Shown in pieces: positions 28,018 to 35,837 of a stretch of DNA of 64,000 bases. The DNA is from Acidobacteriota bacterium (lineage in GTDB: Bacteria > Acidobacteriota > Terriglobia > Bryobacterales > Bryobacteraceae), in the NCBI GenBank assembly GCA_018268715.1, contig JAFDVZ010000002.1, positions 1,004,149-1,068,148 on the forward strand, given 5' to 3'. How positions within the stretch are numbered: the first letter of the stretch is position 1; the number at the start of each line of letters is the position of its first letter. The position numbers were made by a program, and so were the translations under genes. The notes under the pieces are model-generated. The model was given only the letters and a program-made list of their open reading frames with translations, was not told the DNA's origin and did no database searches.

Positions 28018-28916
28018 TCGGAGATGCGGTCCACGTATACGTCGATACCTCCGGCCGGGTCGATCTCGAACGCCGGCGTAAAGCGGCCAAACTCGATTTC
28101 GTCGAAACGATAGGAGTACCGGGCGTGAACAGTCTGGCTGAACGTGTCGTCGTAACCCTTCACCAGGATCATTAACTCCGCCTGTTGGCGTTCCAGGTCT
28201 TCCGCCGTCTTGCCGGACAAAGGACTGTCCGGCCCGATCGGATGCACCACGGTCCACGTCAGGGGAAAGAAGAAGATCGACGGCCGCTCCAGTTTCAGCA
28301 CCGCGAAATTCCGTTTCAAGACGCCGTCCACGCGGTTGACGGTCATCAGCATCACGCGCGCCTCCACCTCGATCAGCAGGTTCGATCTGCGGTTCACGAC
28401 GCGGAACTGCAAGCTCTGGCCGCCCTGATATGGCGTTATCAGGGCCTTCTCGCTGAAGGCGATGCGCGCCGACGGCTTGGAAAATCTCCCGAATAGCAGC
28501 CCGGTTCCCAGTGCGAATCCGAACACTCCGAACATGGCCTCGATCGCCGCCACGATGTTGGCCGCCAGACCCTTCGGCGCGATGCCTCCGTATCCCACCG
28601 TCGTCAGCGTCTGAGCGCTGAAGAAGAACACGTTCATGAAACGATGGCCCGGCGTGGCGCCGTCGGCTCCCGATAACTGTTCGGGTCCTACGATCCAGTA
28701 CAAACCCGCGAACAGTGTGTTAATCGCCAGGTACGCGCCGACGGCGACCGCGATGAACGCTGGCCAACTCATATTGATGAGTTGCATGTACGGATGAAAG
28801 TCGCGCCAGGACACTCCGCGCCGGCGGATGTTGAACGATCCGTCGCGATTAATGGCGCGACTCAGCGCTCCGGCAACCTGGTTCGTCAACCCGGGATCGA
28901 AAGCCGCGTTTTGCAT
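28002..28916 (-). CDS. KirBac-type inward-rectifier potassium channel
   Basis: 304 residues from the ATG at 28916. An ATG at 29000 would add 28 residues but overlap the divergent esterase. The order is: NRDGSFNIRRRG (slide-helix region), two membrane helices flanking the pore loop with the selectivity filter TVGYGG, a second helix rich in Gly and Phe (GVFGFALGTGLLFGRF), then the cytoplasmic immunoglobulin-like Kir domain containing NRRSNLLIEVEARVML and FPLTWTVVHPI. These match bacterial Kir channels. It forms a tetrameric K+ channel in the inner membrane. Its physiological trigger is unknown. Confidence 0.92.
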   Translation of the reverse strand: MQNAAFDPGLTNQVAGALSRAINRDGSFNIRRRGVSWRDFHPYMQLINMSWPAFIAVAVGAYLAINTLFAGLYWIVGPEQLSGADGATPGHRFMNVFFFSAQTLTTVGYGGIAPKGLAANIVAAIEAMFGVFGFALGTGLLFGRFSKPSARIAFSEKALITPYQGGQSLQFRVVNRRSNLLIEVEARVMLMTVNRVDGVLKRNFAVLKLERPSIFFFPLTWTVVHPIGPDSPLSGKTAEDLERQQAELMILVKGYDDTFSQTVHARYSYRFDEIEFGRFTPAFEIDPAGGIDVYVDRISDYAPS

Positions 28917-28927
28917 AAAGTATAAGG

Positions 28928-30193
28928 ATGGCAAAACATGGGCGAACGATTCTGGCGCTCTGTCTGGTTCTGGGCGACGCGACTGTGCGGGCTGCGTCAA
29001 CGCCCGATTTCGACCGGTTGATGACGCTTGTGCGAACAGGTTCGGCCGACCTGGCGCCCGCGCTGACCGAAGCGCTTGGCGCCGGAGCCATCGCGAAGGG
29101 AACCGCCTCCCTCAGTCGCGGTCCGGATTTTCTGTTCGCCGTCGAATCGGCCTCAACGCCAACGCTGTTCATCGACGACGCGCCAGCCGTTGTCATGCGC
29201 GGCGCCGCCGGGTCTCACATCTGGTGCGCCATCGCGCGCCTTCGCACGGCGACCACTCACGCCTTCCACTACGAAATTGACGGGAAACGTTTCGGAGGCA
29301 GGACCGACGTCATCGCCTACGGTCCCGACTCATACGAAAGGCCCGGTGTTCCCCGCGGCCAGTTACACGGCAAGTTCGTCCACTCAAGCCGGATCTATCC
29401 CGGCATGAAGAGCGATTACTGGGTCTATGTGCCCGCTCAGTACGACGCGTCGAAGCCCGCCGCCGTCATGATCTGGCAGGATGGCGAGGTGCTCGTCCCG
29501 CGCGAGGAACCGTCGCGCGCGCAGATCGTCTTCGACAATCTGACGTACGACAAAAAGATCCCCGTCATCATCCACGTGCTCGTCTCGCCCGGTCTCACCG
29601 ACGGCAAGCGCATGCGCAGCGTCGAATATGACACCGTGGACGGCGCCTACGCGCACTTCCTGCGCGACGAGATTCTCCCGGAAGTCGCCGCCAAATGGAG
29701 CCTTCGTAAGGACGCCTACAGCCGGGCCATCGCGGGCGACTCTTCCGGCGGCATCTGCTCCTTCAACGCCGCCTGGTTCGAGCCCGGTGAGTTCAGTCGC
29801 GTGCTCTCCCGCATCGGAAGCTTCACTAGCATCCAGTGTCGCCCCGGTCAGATCGACGGCGGCAACGTGTATCCGTTCAAAATTCGAAAGGAAGCCAAGC
29901 GTAACCTCCGTGTCTGGCTCCAGGACGGCGCCAACGACCTGGAAAACGACCACGGAAGTTGGCCGCTGCAGAATATTCAAATGGCCAATTCGCTCAAGAT
30001 GAAGGGCTATGACTTCCATCTCAGTTGGGGCGCCGGGACTCACAGCCGCAACGGCGGCCACGCCGAACTCGCTGAGGAATTGATGTGGCTTTGGCGCGAC
30101 TACGATCCGACGCGGACCGAGCAGTCCTATGAGATGGACCCAGCCGAAAAAGACAGACCTTATTATCGAGTAAAAGCCCTGAACCGCGATTAA
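28928..30193 (+). CDS. Secreted esterase of the enterochelin/feruloyl esterase type
   Basis: 421 residues with a signal peptide (1-22). Residues ~70-135 resemble the early-set/CBM48-like beta domain often preceding such esterases. The alpha/beta-hydrolase domain from ~150 has the nucleophile motif GDSSGG (Ser272), and HSRNGGH near residue 378 probably carries the catalytic His. It acts outside the cytoplasm on an ester, likely of a glycan or phenolic compound. Its start is only 11 bases from the likely start of the divergent channel gene. It is unrelated in domain order to the esterase at 13968-15956. Confidence 0.85.
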   Translation: MAKHGRTILALCLVLGDATVRAASTPDFDRLMTLVRTGSADLAPALTEALGAGAIAKGTASLSRGPDFLFAVESASTPTLFIDDAPAVVMRGAAGSHIWCAIARLRTATTHAFHYEIDGKRFGGRTDVIAYGPDSYERPGVPRGQLHGKFVHSSRIYPGMKSDYWVYVPAQYDASKPAAVMIWQDGEVLVPREEPSRAQIVFDNLTYDKKIPVIIHVLVSPGLTDGKRMRSVEYDTVDGAYAHFLRDEILPEVAAKWSLRKDAYSRAIAGDSSGGICSFNAAWFEPGEFSRVLSRIGSFTSIQCRPGQIDGGNVYPFKIRKEAKRNLRVWLQDGANDLENDHGSWPLQNIQMANSLKMKGYDFHLSWGAGTHSRNGGHAELAEELMWLWRDYDPTRTEQSYEMDPAEKDRPYYRVKALNRD

Positions 30194-30256
30194 CGAATGA
30201 AATTGGGTTCGATTCGTCCGCGGGATCGATTACACTACAGACAACGGAAATCGGAG

Positions 30257-32044
30257 ATGCGGATTGACCCGCGAATGGCGAGCGCCTCGGCCGGGGGCTA
30301 TGATCTGAAGGCGCGCCGGATTGTCCTGATTTATGTTGTGGCGGGCCTGGTCTGGATTCTCGGCAGCGATTACGTCGCCGAAGCGCTGGTGCGAGTCCCC
30401 TATCTGCCCTCGCTGAAGGGATCCCTGTTCGTCCTGACCACGGCCGCCCTGCTCCACGTGTTGCTGTCGCGCCACGCCGCCTTCATCCGCCGTTCGCAAG
30501 CCGAACTCGTCGCCACGGAGGAGCGCTTTCGCAGCGTCGTGGAACACGCTCCCACCGGCATCTTCATTCAGACGCACGAGAAGTTCCGCTATCTGAACCC
30601 GGCCGCTCTCCGGTTGTTCGGCGCCGATGTTCAGGAGGATCTGCTTGGGCGGCCGATTCTGGATCGCGTCGCCCCGGCCTTTCACGACGTGGTTCGCCGC
30701 CGCATCGAAAGCCTGAAGACCGAACCCTTTGCGCCTCCCATGGCGCAGAAGTGGATTCGCCTGGATGGCTCCTTCGTGGACGCGGAATTAACCTCGGTCC
30801 CCTTCGACTTCGACGGCGTCGCCGGATCGATGGTGTTCTTCACCGACATCACCGACCGCCTGCGCGGCGAAGAGGAGCGGCGCGCTCTGGAGCAACAGGT
30901 GCGCCAGGCGCAACGCATGGAGAGCGTGGGGCGTCTGGCGGGCGGAGTCGCGCACGACTTCAACAACCTGCTGACGATCATCAACGGCTATTCCGACATG
31001 CTGCTGCGCCGCACCCCTCACGACAACCCCAATTACGAAGCGATTCTGGAAGTGCACAACGCCGGCGACCGGGCCGTCGGCATCACCCGTCAACTGCTCG
31101 CCTTCAGCCGTAAGGAGCCCCTTGCGCCGAAGATTCTCGATCCCAACCACGTGATCCGGGAAACCGAGCGCATGATGCGTCGCCTTGTCGGCGAGAACGT
31201 TTCTCTGAAGTTGCTGCTGGACCCCGCCTGCGGAACGGTGCTGGCGGATGCCGGCTCTCTCACGCAGGTGCTGTTGAATCTAGCGGCGAACGCCCGCGAC
31301 GCGATGCATTCAGGCGGTGAGTTCAGCATAGAGACCGCGCCGGAAACGGTCGGCCCGGAGCGCAGCCGAAAGGTCGCCGATGCGCGCGCGGGCGACATGG
31401 TTCGCATCACGGCTCGCGACACCGGGTGCGGTATGGACGAACAGACTCGCCAGCGCATGTTTGACCCATTCTTCACCACCAAGCCGGTGGGAGAAGGCGT
31501 CGGCCTCGGGCTATCCATCGTGTACGGGATTGTGAAGAGTTCGCTTGGCTGGCTGGAGGTAGCCAGCGAGCCCGGCCGAGGCTCCTCGGTGTCGATTTAT
31601 CTGCCCGCCTGCGGCGAGAGGCCGGCCGCAAATAGCGCCGCCACGCAGTCGGTCGCCCACGGCGGCCACGAAACGATCTTGCTCGTCGAGGACGAACCCG
31701 GCGTCCGGGGCTATGCGGAGATGGTGCTGACCGGCGCCGGCTATCGCGTCATCGCCTGCGCCAACGCCGACCAGGCGCTCGCCGAAAGCAGCCAGCCCAT
31801 CGACCTGTTGCTCACCGACGTCATCATGCCGGGAGCATCGGGAACAGAACTGGCGCGACGCCTGGGCGACCGATCGCCCAACGTCCGCGTCATCCTGATG
31901 TCCGGCTACTCGAAGGAAAACCTGACGCCCTCGGCCACCAGCAGCCACCGGGTATTCCTACCCAAACCCTTCAGCGCCTCGGCGTTGCTGGCCGCCGTCA
32001 GAAGGGTGCTGGACGAGCCGCAACCCGCGCGGCCCGCCCCGTAG
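30257..32044 (+). CDS. Membrane-anchored PAS hybrid histidine kinase with C-terminal receiver
   Basis: 595 residues from the ATG at 30257; an ATG at 30197 would add 20 residues. Two membrane helices in the first ~75 residues (VLIYVVAGLVWILG; FVLTTAALLHVLL) are followed by a PAS domain (EERFRSVVEHAPTGIF). The HisKA domain has phospho-acceptor His233 in GGVAHDFNNLL, and the HATPase domain has NLAANARDA, DTGCGMD and GVGLGLSIVYGIV. A receiver domain with Asp521 in LLTDVIMPG completes it. The HDFNNLL type phosphorylates its own receiver. No response regulator with an output domain is adjacent. The input signal is unknown. Confidence 0.93.
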   Translation: MRIDPRMASASAGGYDLKARRIVLIYVVAGLVWILGSDYVAEALVRVPYLPSLKGSLFVLTTAALLHVLLSRHAAFIRRSQAELVATEERFRSVVEHAPTGIFIQTHEKFRYLNPAALRLFGADVQEDLLGRPILDRVAPAFHDVVRRRIESLKTEPFAPPMAQKWIRLDGSFVDAELTSVPFDFDGVAGSMVFFTDITDRLRGEEERRALEQQVRQAQRMESVGRLAGGVAHDFNNLLTIINGYSDMLLRRTPHDNPNYEAILEVHNAGDRAVGITRQLLAFSRKEPLAPKILDPNHVIRETERMMRRLVGENVSLKLLLDPACGTVLADAGSLTQVLLNLAANARDAMHSGGEFSIETAPETVGPERSRKVADARAGDMVRITARDTGCGMDEQTRQRMFDPFFTTKPVGEGVGLGLSIVYGIVKSSLGWLEVASEPGRGSSVSIYLPACGERPAANSAATQSVAHGGHETILLVEDEPGVRGYAEMVLTGAGYRVIACANADQALAESSQPIDLLLTDVIMPGASGTELARRLGDRSPNVRVILMSGYSKENLTPSATSSHRVFLPKPFSASALLAAVRRVLDEPQPARPAP

Positions 32045-32046
32045 CA

Positions 32047-32463
32047 TCACTTCGCGCCGAGCAGTTTCGCGGCCTTCTTCACGTCCTCGGCGCCCACCGT
32101 GATGACGCCGCCGAACTTCCCTTCGCCTCCGCACACGGCCTGTGCGGCGATCACATTGATGCCGCCCTCAGCCAGTTTGCCGAGCAGTCCGGCCAGCGCT
32201 CCGGTCTGGTCGTCGCCTTCCAGCAGGAAGGCCGTCTGTTTGGGCCCCAGAACGATGCCCGCCTTCTTGGCGGCTTTCGTCAACGCCGCCTTGTCGGCCG
32301 CCACCAGATCGATGCGGCCTTTCTTGCCCTTGGTCGGATAGCCCCAGACGGCTACCAGGCCGACGCCGGCGTCGCGGAACACACCCAGGGCTTTGGCGCC
32401 TTCTCCCGTCTTATGCGCGATTTCGATGGAAAATAGATCGACTTTGCGAATGGATTCTGCCAT
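32047..32463 (-). CDS. Tandem ACT-domain protein
   Basis: 138 residues from the ATG at 32463 (MAESIRKVD); the longer frame to 32535 has an unconvincing N-terminus. Two ACT-like repeats are visible: FSIEIAHKTGEGAKALGVFRDAGVGLVAVWG, then LEGDDQTGALAGLLGKLAEGGINVIAAQAV. ACT domains bind small ligands, often amino acids, and regulate enzymes. No enzyme domain is attached. It is convergent with the histidine kinase gene with two bases between. The partner is unknown. Confidence 0.75.
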   Translation of the reverse strand: MAESIRKVDLFSIEIAHKTGEGAKALGVFRDAGVGLVAVWGYPTKGKKGRIDLVAADKAALTKAAKKAGIVLGPKQTAFLLEGDDQTGALAGLLGKLAEGGINVIAAQAVCGGEGKFGGVITVGAEDVKKAAKLLGAK

Positions 32464-32581
32464 TTGAGCGCCACGATAGCGTATGCGCCGCGGCGAGTCA
32501 AGACAATTCACGCTGTCTTCGACAGCCAGAAGCATCGGAAGAGGGATTATGCGTCCGCACTGTCGCGGAGAAGGAGAGGAT

Positions 32582-32656
32582 TGGTAGCGCTAACGGGAAT
32601 CGAACCCGTATTTAAGCCTTGAGAGGGCTCCGTCCTAACCGTTAGACGATAGCGCC
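32582..32656 (-). tRNA. tRNA-Glu (anticodon CTC)
   Basis: A full cloverleaf reads on the minus strand. The acceptor arm GGCGCTA pairs with TAGCGCT (first pair G-U), followed by discriminator A and encoded CCA. The D stem is GTCT/GGAC. The anticodon stem GAGCC/GGCTT holds the loop CTCTCAA with anticodon CTC. The T arm is ACGGG-TTCGATT-CCCGT. The G-U at the end of the acceptor is slightly unusual but does not disturb the fold. Confidence 0.95.
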
Positions 32657-32670
32657 ACAGGTCAGTATCC

Positions 32671-32700
32671 ATCATACCTCGCACGGCGCACCCTTGACAA
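32671..32700 (-). promoter_or_regulatory. Promoter of tRNA-Glu
   Basis: On the minus strand TTGTCA (32700-32695) and TATGAT (32676-32671) are 18 bases apart, five of six consensus bases in each. The expected start falls about eight bases before the tRNA 5' end. The same bases read on the plus strand give TTGACA, so a -35 for the divergent HDOD gene is possible, but no good -10 matches it. Confidence 0.7.
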
Positions 32701-32767
32701 AGGCGCTATTCGGGCCAAAGTCCGCGACCGTTCCGCCGATAAGCACTAACAGCGAGCGAACCCCAAC

Positions 32768-33802
32768 GTGTCCACCGACGCCGCACCCGCTGTCCCGCGA
32801 AAGCTCTACGCCATCCCCGCGTTCCCTCCCATCGCCGCGCGGCTGATGGCCACCTTCGCACGCAGCGACATCGAACTGCGGTCCGTCGCCGACCTCATCG
32901 CCAGCGAACCGACCTTCGGCAGCCGCGTGCTCCAGTTCGCCAACTCCGCCCGCTTCAGCTTCAACTCAAAAATCACCAGCGTCCGCCACGCCGTCTCGAT
33001 GCTCGGCATCGAAGAAGTCCGCAACGCCACCACCACGCTCGCCATGGCCTCCTATTACCGGTCCTCGGCGGTCGAACTGGTGCGATGCTGGCGGCACACG
33101 ATCGCCTGCGCGCTGCTCGCCGAGGAGATCGCTAAAGCCACCGGGCAGTTCCGCGACCAGGCCTACACGGCGGGCGTGCTGCACGACATCGGCCGGCTGG
33201 GCCTGCTCGCCGCCTACCCCAGCGAATACCAGCAGACGGTGCGCGACGCCGCCGAGCACGCGCTCGATCTGCTCGACTACGAGCGCGAAAAATTCGGGCT
33301 CGACCACTGCGAGGCCGGGCGTTGGCTGGCTGAGCGCTGGGCCCTGCCGGAGGACTTCCGCGTAATCGCCGGCCGCCACCACGATCCGCCGGACGGATCG
33401 CCCTTCGACCTGTGCACGCTGGTCCACGTCGCCTGCCGCCTGGCCGACCACCTGGATTACGACGTCACCCGTCCGCTGCGCCCGGTCGAACTCGACGAAC
33501 TGCTCGCCCCACTGCCCGAACCCGCGCGAAGGCGGCTGACCGAGGAGATGGACCGCATCCGCAAGGCGATCGAACTGCACATCGCCGAATACGGCGCGTT
33601 TCTGCCGGAAACCGCCAAGGCGGCGCGCGAGGAAAGCCCCGAACAGGCGATCGCCGAACTCCAGTTGTCCAACGAGTTCACGGTGTGTCTGCCGGATGCC
33701 GCGCCGTCCAGCGACTCGGGCGGCGGAGCCTGGAAGAACGCGGCGCTGCTCGCGATCGCGGCGGCGCTCGGCGGATGGGCCTGGTTCACCTGGATGCGTT
33801 GA
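32768..33802 (+). CDS. HDOD domain signalling protein with C-terminal membrane anchor
   Basis: 344 residues with a GTG start. Residues ~10-210 form an HDOD domain: IAARLMATFARSD, SEPTFGSRVLQFANSARF, SVRHAVSMLG and VLHDIGRLGLL. Unlike many HDOD proteins it keeps an intact His139-Asp140 pair, so phosphohydrolase activity is not excluded. A Cys/Ser-rich linker leads to one C-terminal hydrophobic segment (ALLAIAAALGGWAWFTW), making it a tail-anchored protein. HDOD proteins act in signalling and stress responses without a uniform reaction. No partner gene is adjacent. Confidence 0.88.
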   Translation: MSTDAAPAVPRKLYAIPAFPPIAARLMATFARSDIELRSVADLIASEPTFGSRVLQFANSARFSFNSKITSVRHAVSMLGIEEVRNATTTLAMASYYRSSAVELVRCWRHTIACALLAEEIAKATGQFRDQAYTAGVLHDIGRLGLLAAYPSEYQQTVRDAAEHALDLLDYEREKFGLDHCEAGRWLAERWALPEDFRVIAGRHHDPPDGSPFDLCTLVHVACRLADHLDYDVTRPLRPVELDELLAPLPEPARRRLTEEMDRIRKAIELHIAEYGAFLPETAKAAREESPEQAIAELQLSNEFTVCLPDAAPSSDSGGGAWKNAALLAIAAALGGWAWFTWMR

Positions 33803-33805
33803 ACG

Positions 33806-34870
33806 TCAGCGGCTGGAGCGCAGCTCGCGGAACAACTCGCGGAAACACTGCACCGATTCGGACGCCTCCACGCCGGGTGGCGGACCTTCCTTAAAGTAGG
33901 CCTGCACGAAGGGCGCGAATCCCACCCAGGTGGTGTGCAGCATGCCCAGCATACGGTCGCGATTCTTCGCCGTCGAATGGGCGCGCACATCGCGAATCTG
34001 CGCCAACTGCGCGAGCGCCACCGACGTCTTGCGCCACGGTGAACTCACCACGCGGAAGCCCGACAGAGCGAAGTGCGCCGCGGTGGGATGCGCCTGCTCA
34101 TAGTGCCAGTCCGTGATGACGACGTCCTTGGGGATCAGCCGCAGCGCCGGCTCGGTCTGATTCTCGCTCGCCTCCCACTTGCCGATGCCGGTCTCGACGC
34201 CGTCGATGAAGCGGTCGCCCCACATCCACATCTCCTTGCCGCGCGCGGCCAGGTGATCATGGACGGCCTGCACCTCGCCGGCAAACAGCTCCGCGCGATT
34301 CTTCCCCCGGCAGCGCGGGCAATCCGCCTCGCCCAGCAGGAACACCTCGTCCATGCCCGCATGAAATGCGTCCGCGCCGGCGGCGTCCACCAGTTCGTCG
34401 ATCAGATCGAACAGCACGGCGTGCAGGCGCGGATGCAGCGGACAGTAGCTGCGGCAGTAGATGCCCTGGTTATCCGGATACTTGCCCTCGGTCTCGTCGA
34501 ACTCCGGGTGCGAGCGCAGCAGCCCGAACGTCGTCTTCGCCCACGACTGGTGGCCCAGCAGGTTGATCATCGGGATCAGCCGCACGTTCGCCGCGCGGCA
34601 GGCGGCGGCCAGTTCCCGCACCTGGTCAAGCGACAGCGCGTCGGCGTCCACCACCTCCGGATGGCTCGCATACCGCACATGGTAGTTGAACTCCAGGATC
34701 AGCAGATTCGCGCCCTCCTTGGGCAGCGCCTCCTGAATGAAGCGCAGCGCGAGCGGCATATCCTCGGGCTTGGGCGCCGGCAGATGGATGCCGCGCACCG
34801 GCAACGGCTGAGCGCCGGCAAGCGCGGCGAAGGCGAACCACAGCGGGATGAAGCGGCGTAGCAGGGTCAT
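33806..34870 (-). CDS. GH20-like hydrolase, secreted, single domain
   Basis: 354 residues from the ATG at 34870 (MTLLRRFIPLWFAFAALAGA), which begins a clear signal peptide. The longer frame to 35038 runs into the divergent PhyH gene. The barrel contains LLILEFNYHVRY, MINLLGHQSWA and the paired acids of GH20, Asp174-Glu175, in HAGMDEVFLLGEADCPRC. It lacks the N-terminal GH20b domain and is much shorter than the GH20 enzyme at 4322-6601, so it belongs to a different GH20-like branch. Several Cys (CRSYC, CPRC) may form disulfides. Substrate is probably an N-acetylhexosaminide. Confidence 0.8.
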   Translation of the reverse strand: MTLLRRFIPLWFAFAALAGAQPLPVRGIHLPAPKPEDMPLALRFIQEALPKEGANLLILEFNYHVRYASHPEVVDADALSLDQVRELAAACRAANVRLIPMINLLGHQSWAKTTFGLLRSHPEFDETEGKYPDNQGIYCRSYCPLHPRLHAVLFDLIDELVDAAGADAFHAGMDEVFLLGEADCPRCRGKNRAELFAGEVQAVHDHLAARGKEMWMWGDRFIDGVETGIGKWEASENQTEPALRLIPKDVVITDWHYEQAHPTAAHFALSGFRVVSSPWRKTSVALAQLAQIRDVRAHSTAKNRDRMLGMLHTTWVGFAPFVQAYFKEGPPPGVEASESVQCFRELFRELRSSR

Positions 34871-34949
34871 GGCCGCTCTCATTGTATATAGCGCCGAGCC
34901 CGTCAGCGTGGCCCGCCACGCCGTTTGATACCATGACTGACACCGCACG

Positions 34950-35825
34950 ATGAACGACCTCGCCACCATCCACGGCCTGTGCACGAATCTCTTCGAAAAG
35001 CCCGCCACGCCCGCCGCCTGGGACCGTTTCCGTCTCACCGGCGAGCAGGTGGCCCAGTTCCACCGCGACGGCTACCTGGGCGGCGTCCGCGTGCTCGACG
35101 ACGCGCAGGTGGACGCCCTCCGCGAGCAGTTAACGCGCCTGATGGACCCGGCCCATCCGCGCCACTCGCTGTTCTACGAGTTCCACAGCAACGAAAGCCC
35201 GAACGCCGACACGGTGCTGTTTCACGCCCTCGGCGCCTGGCGCATCGAGACGGCGTTCCACGACGTGCTGTGGAATCCCGCCTTCCTGATGCCCGCGTCG
35301 CAACTGCTCGGCGGCGCGGTCCGCTTCTGGCACGATCAGCTATTCTGCAAGCCCGCCCATCACGGCGGAGTCGTCGCCTGGCACCAGGACTACTCCTATT
35401 GGACCCGCACCATTCCGCTCGCGCACCTCACCTGCTGGATGGCGCTCGACGACAGCACCACGGAAAACGGCTGTCTCTACTACGTGCCCGGCAGCCACAC
35501 GTGGTCCCTGCTGCCCATCACGGGCTTGGCCGGCGACATGCGCGCCGTCGAGTCGGTGCTGACGCCCCAGCAGCGGGACGCCTTCCGGCCCGTGCCCGTC
35601 GAACTCCGCAAGGGCGAATGCTCATTCCACCACGCGCTCACCATGCACGGCTCTTATGAAAACCGCAGCGCCCGCCCGCGCCGGGCCACGCTCGTGAACG
35701 TGTTCCGCGACGGCGTCCAGTCCGCCTCCGACGAGGAGCTGTTAACCGGCGTCCCGCCCGTGCCCACCGGCCAGCCCATGCGCGGCCCGTTCTTCCCCTT
35801 GCTCTACGACCCTCTTCATCCGTGA
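34950..35825 (+). CDS. Phytanoyl-CoA dioxygenase (PhyH) family protein
   Basis: 291 residues, predicted cytoplasmic. It has the N-terminal signature [15 protein letters not shown], the iron-binding HxD in WHQDYSYW (His145, Asp147), the distal His233 in [11 protein letters not shown] and the 2-oxoglutarate-binding Arg shortly after. The family uses Fe(II) and 2-oxoglutarate to hydroxylate small molecules; the bacterial members' substrates are mostly unknown. Its start is about 80 bases from the divergent GH20-like gene. It converges on the sialidase fusion gene. Confidence 0.92.
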   Translation: MNDLATIHGLCTNLFEKPATPAAWDRFRLTGEQVAQFHRDGYLGGVRVLDDAQVDALREQLTRLMDPAHPRHSLFYEFHSNESPNADTVLFHALGAWRIETAFHDVLWNPAFLMPASQLLGGAVRFWHDQLFCKPAHHGGVVAWHQDYSYWTRTIPLAHLTCWMALDDSTTENGCLYYVPGSHTWSLLPITGLAGDMRAVESVLTPQQRDAFRPVPVELRKGECSFHHALTMHGSYENRSARPRRATLVNVFRDGVQSASDEELLTGVPPVPTGQPMRGPFFPLLYDPLHP

Positions 35826-35837
35826 GCTCGCCGCCCG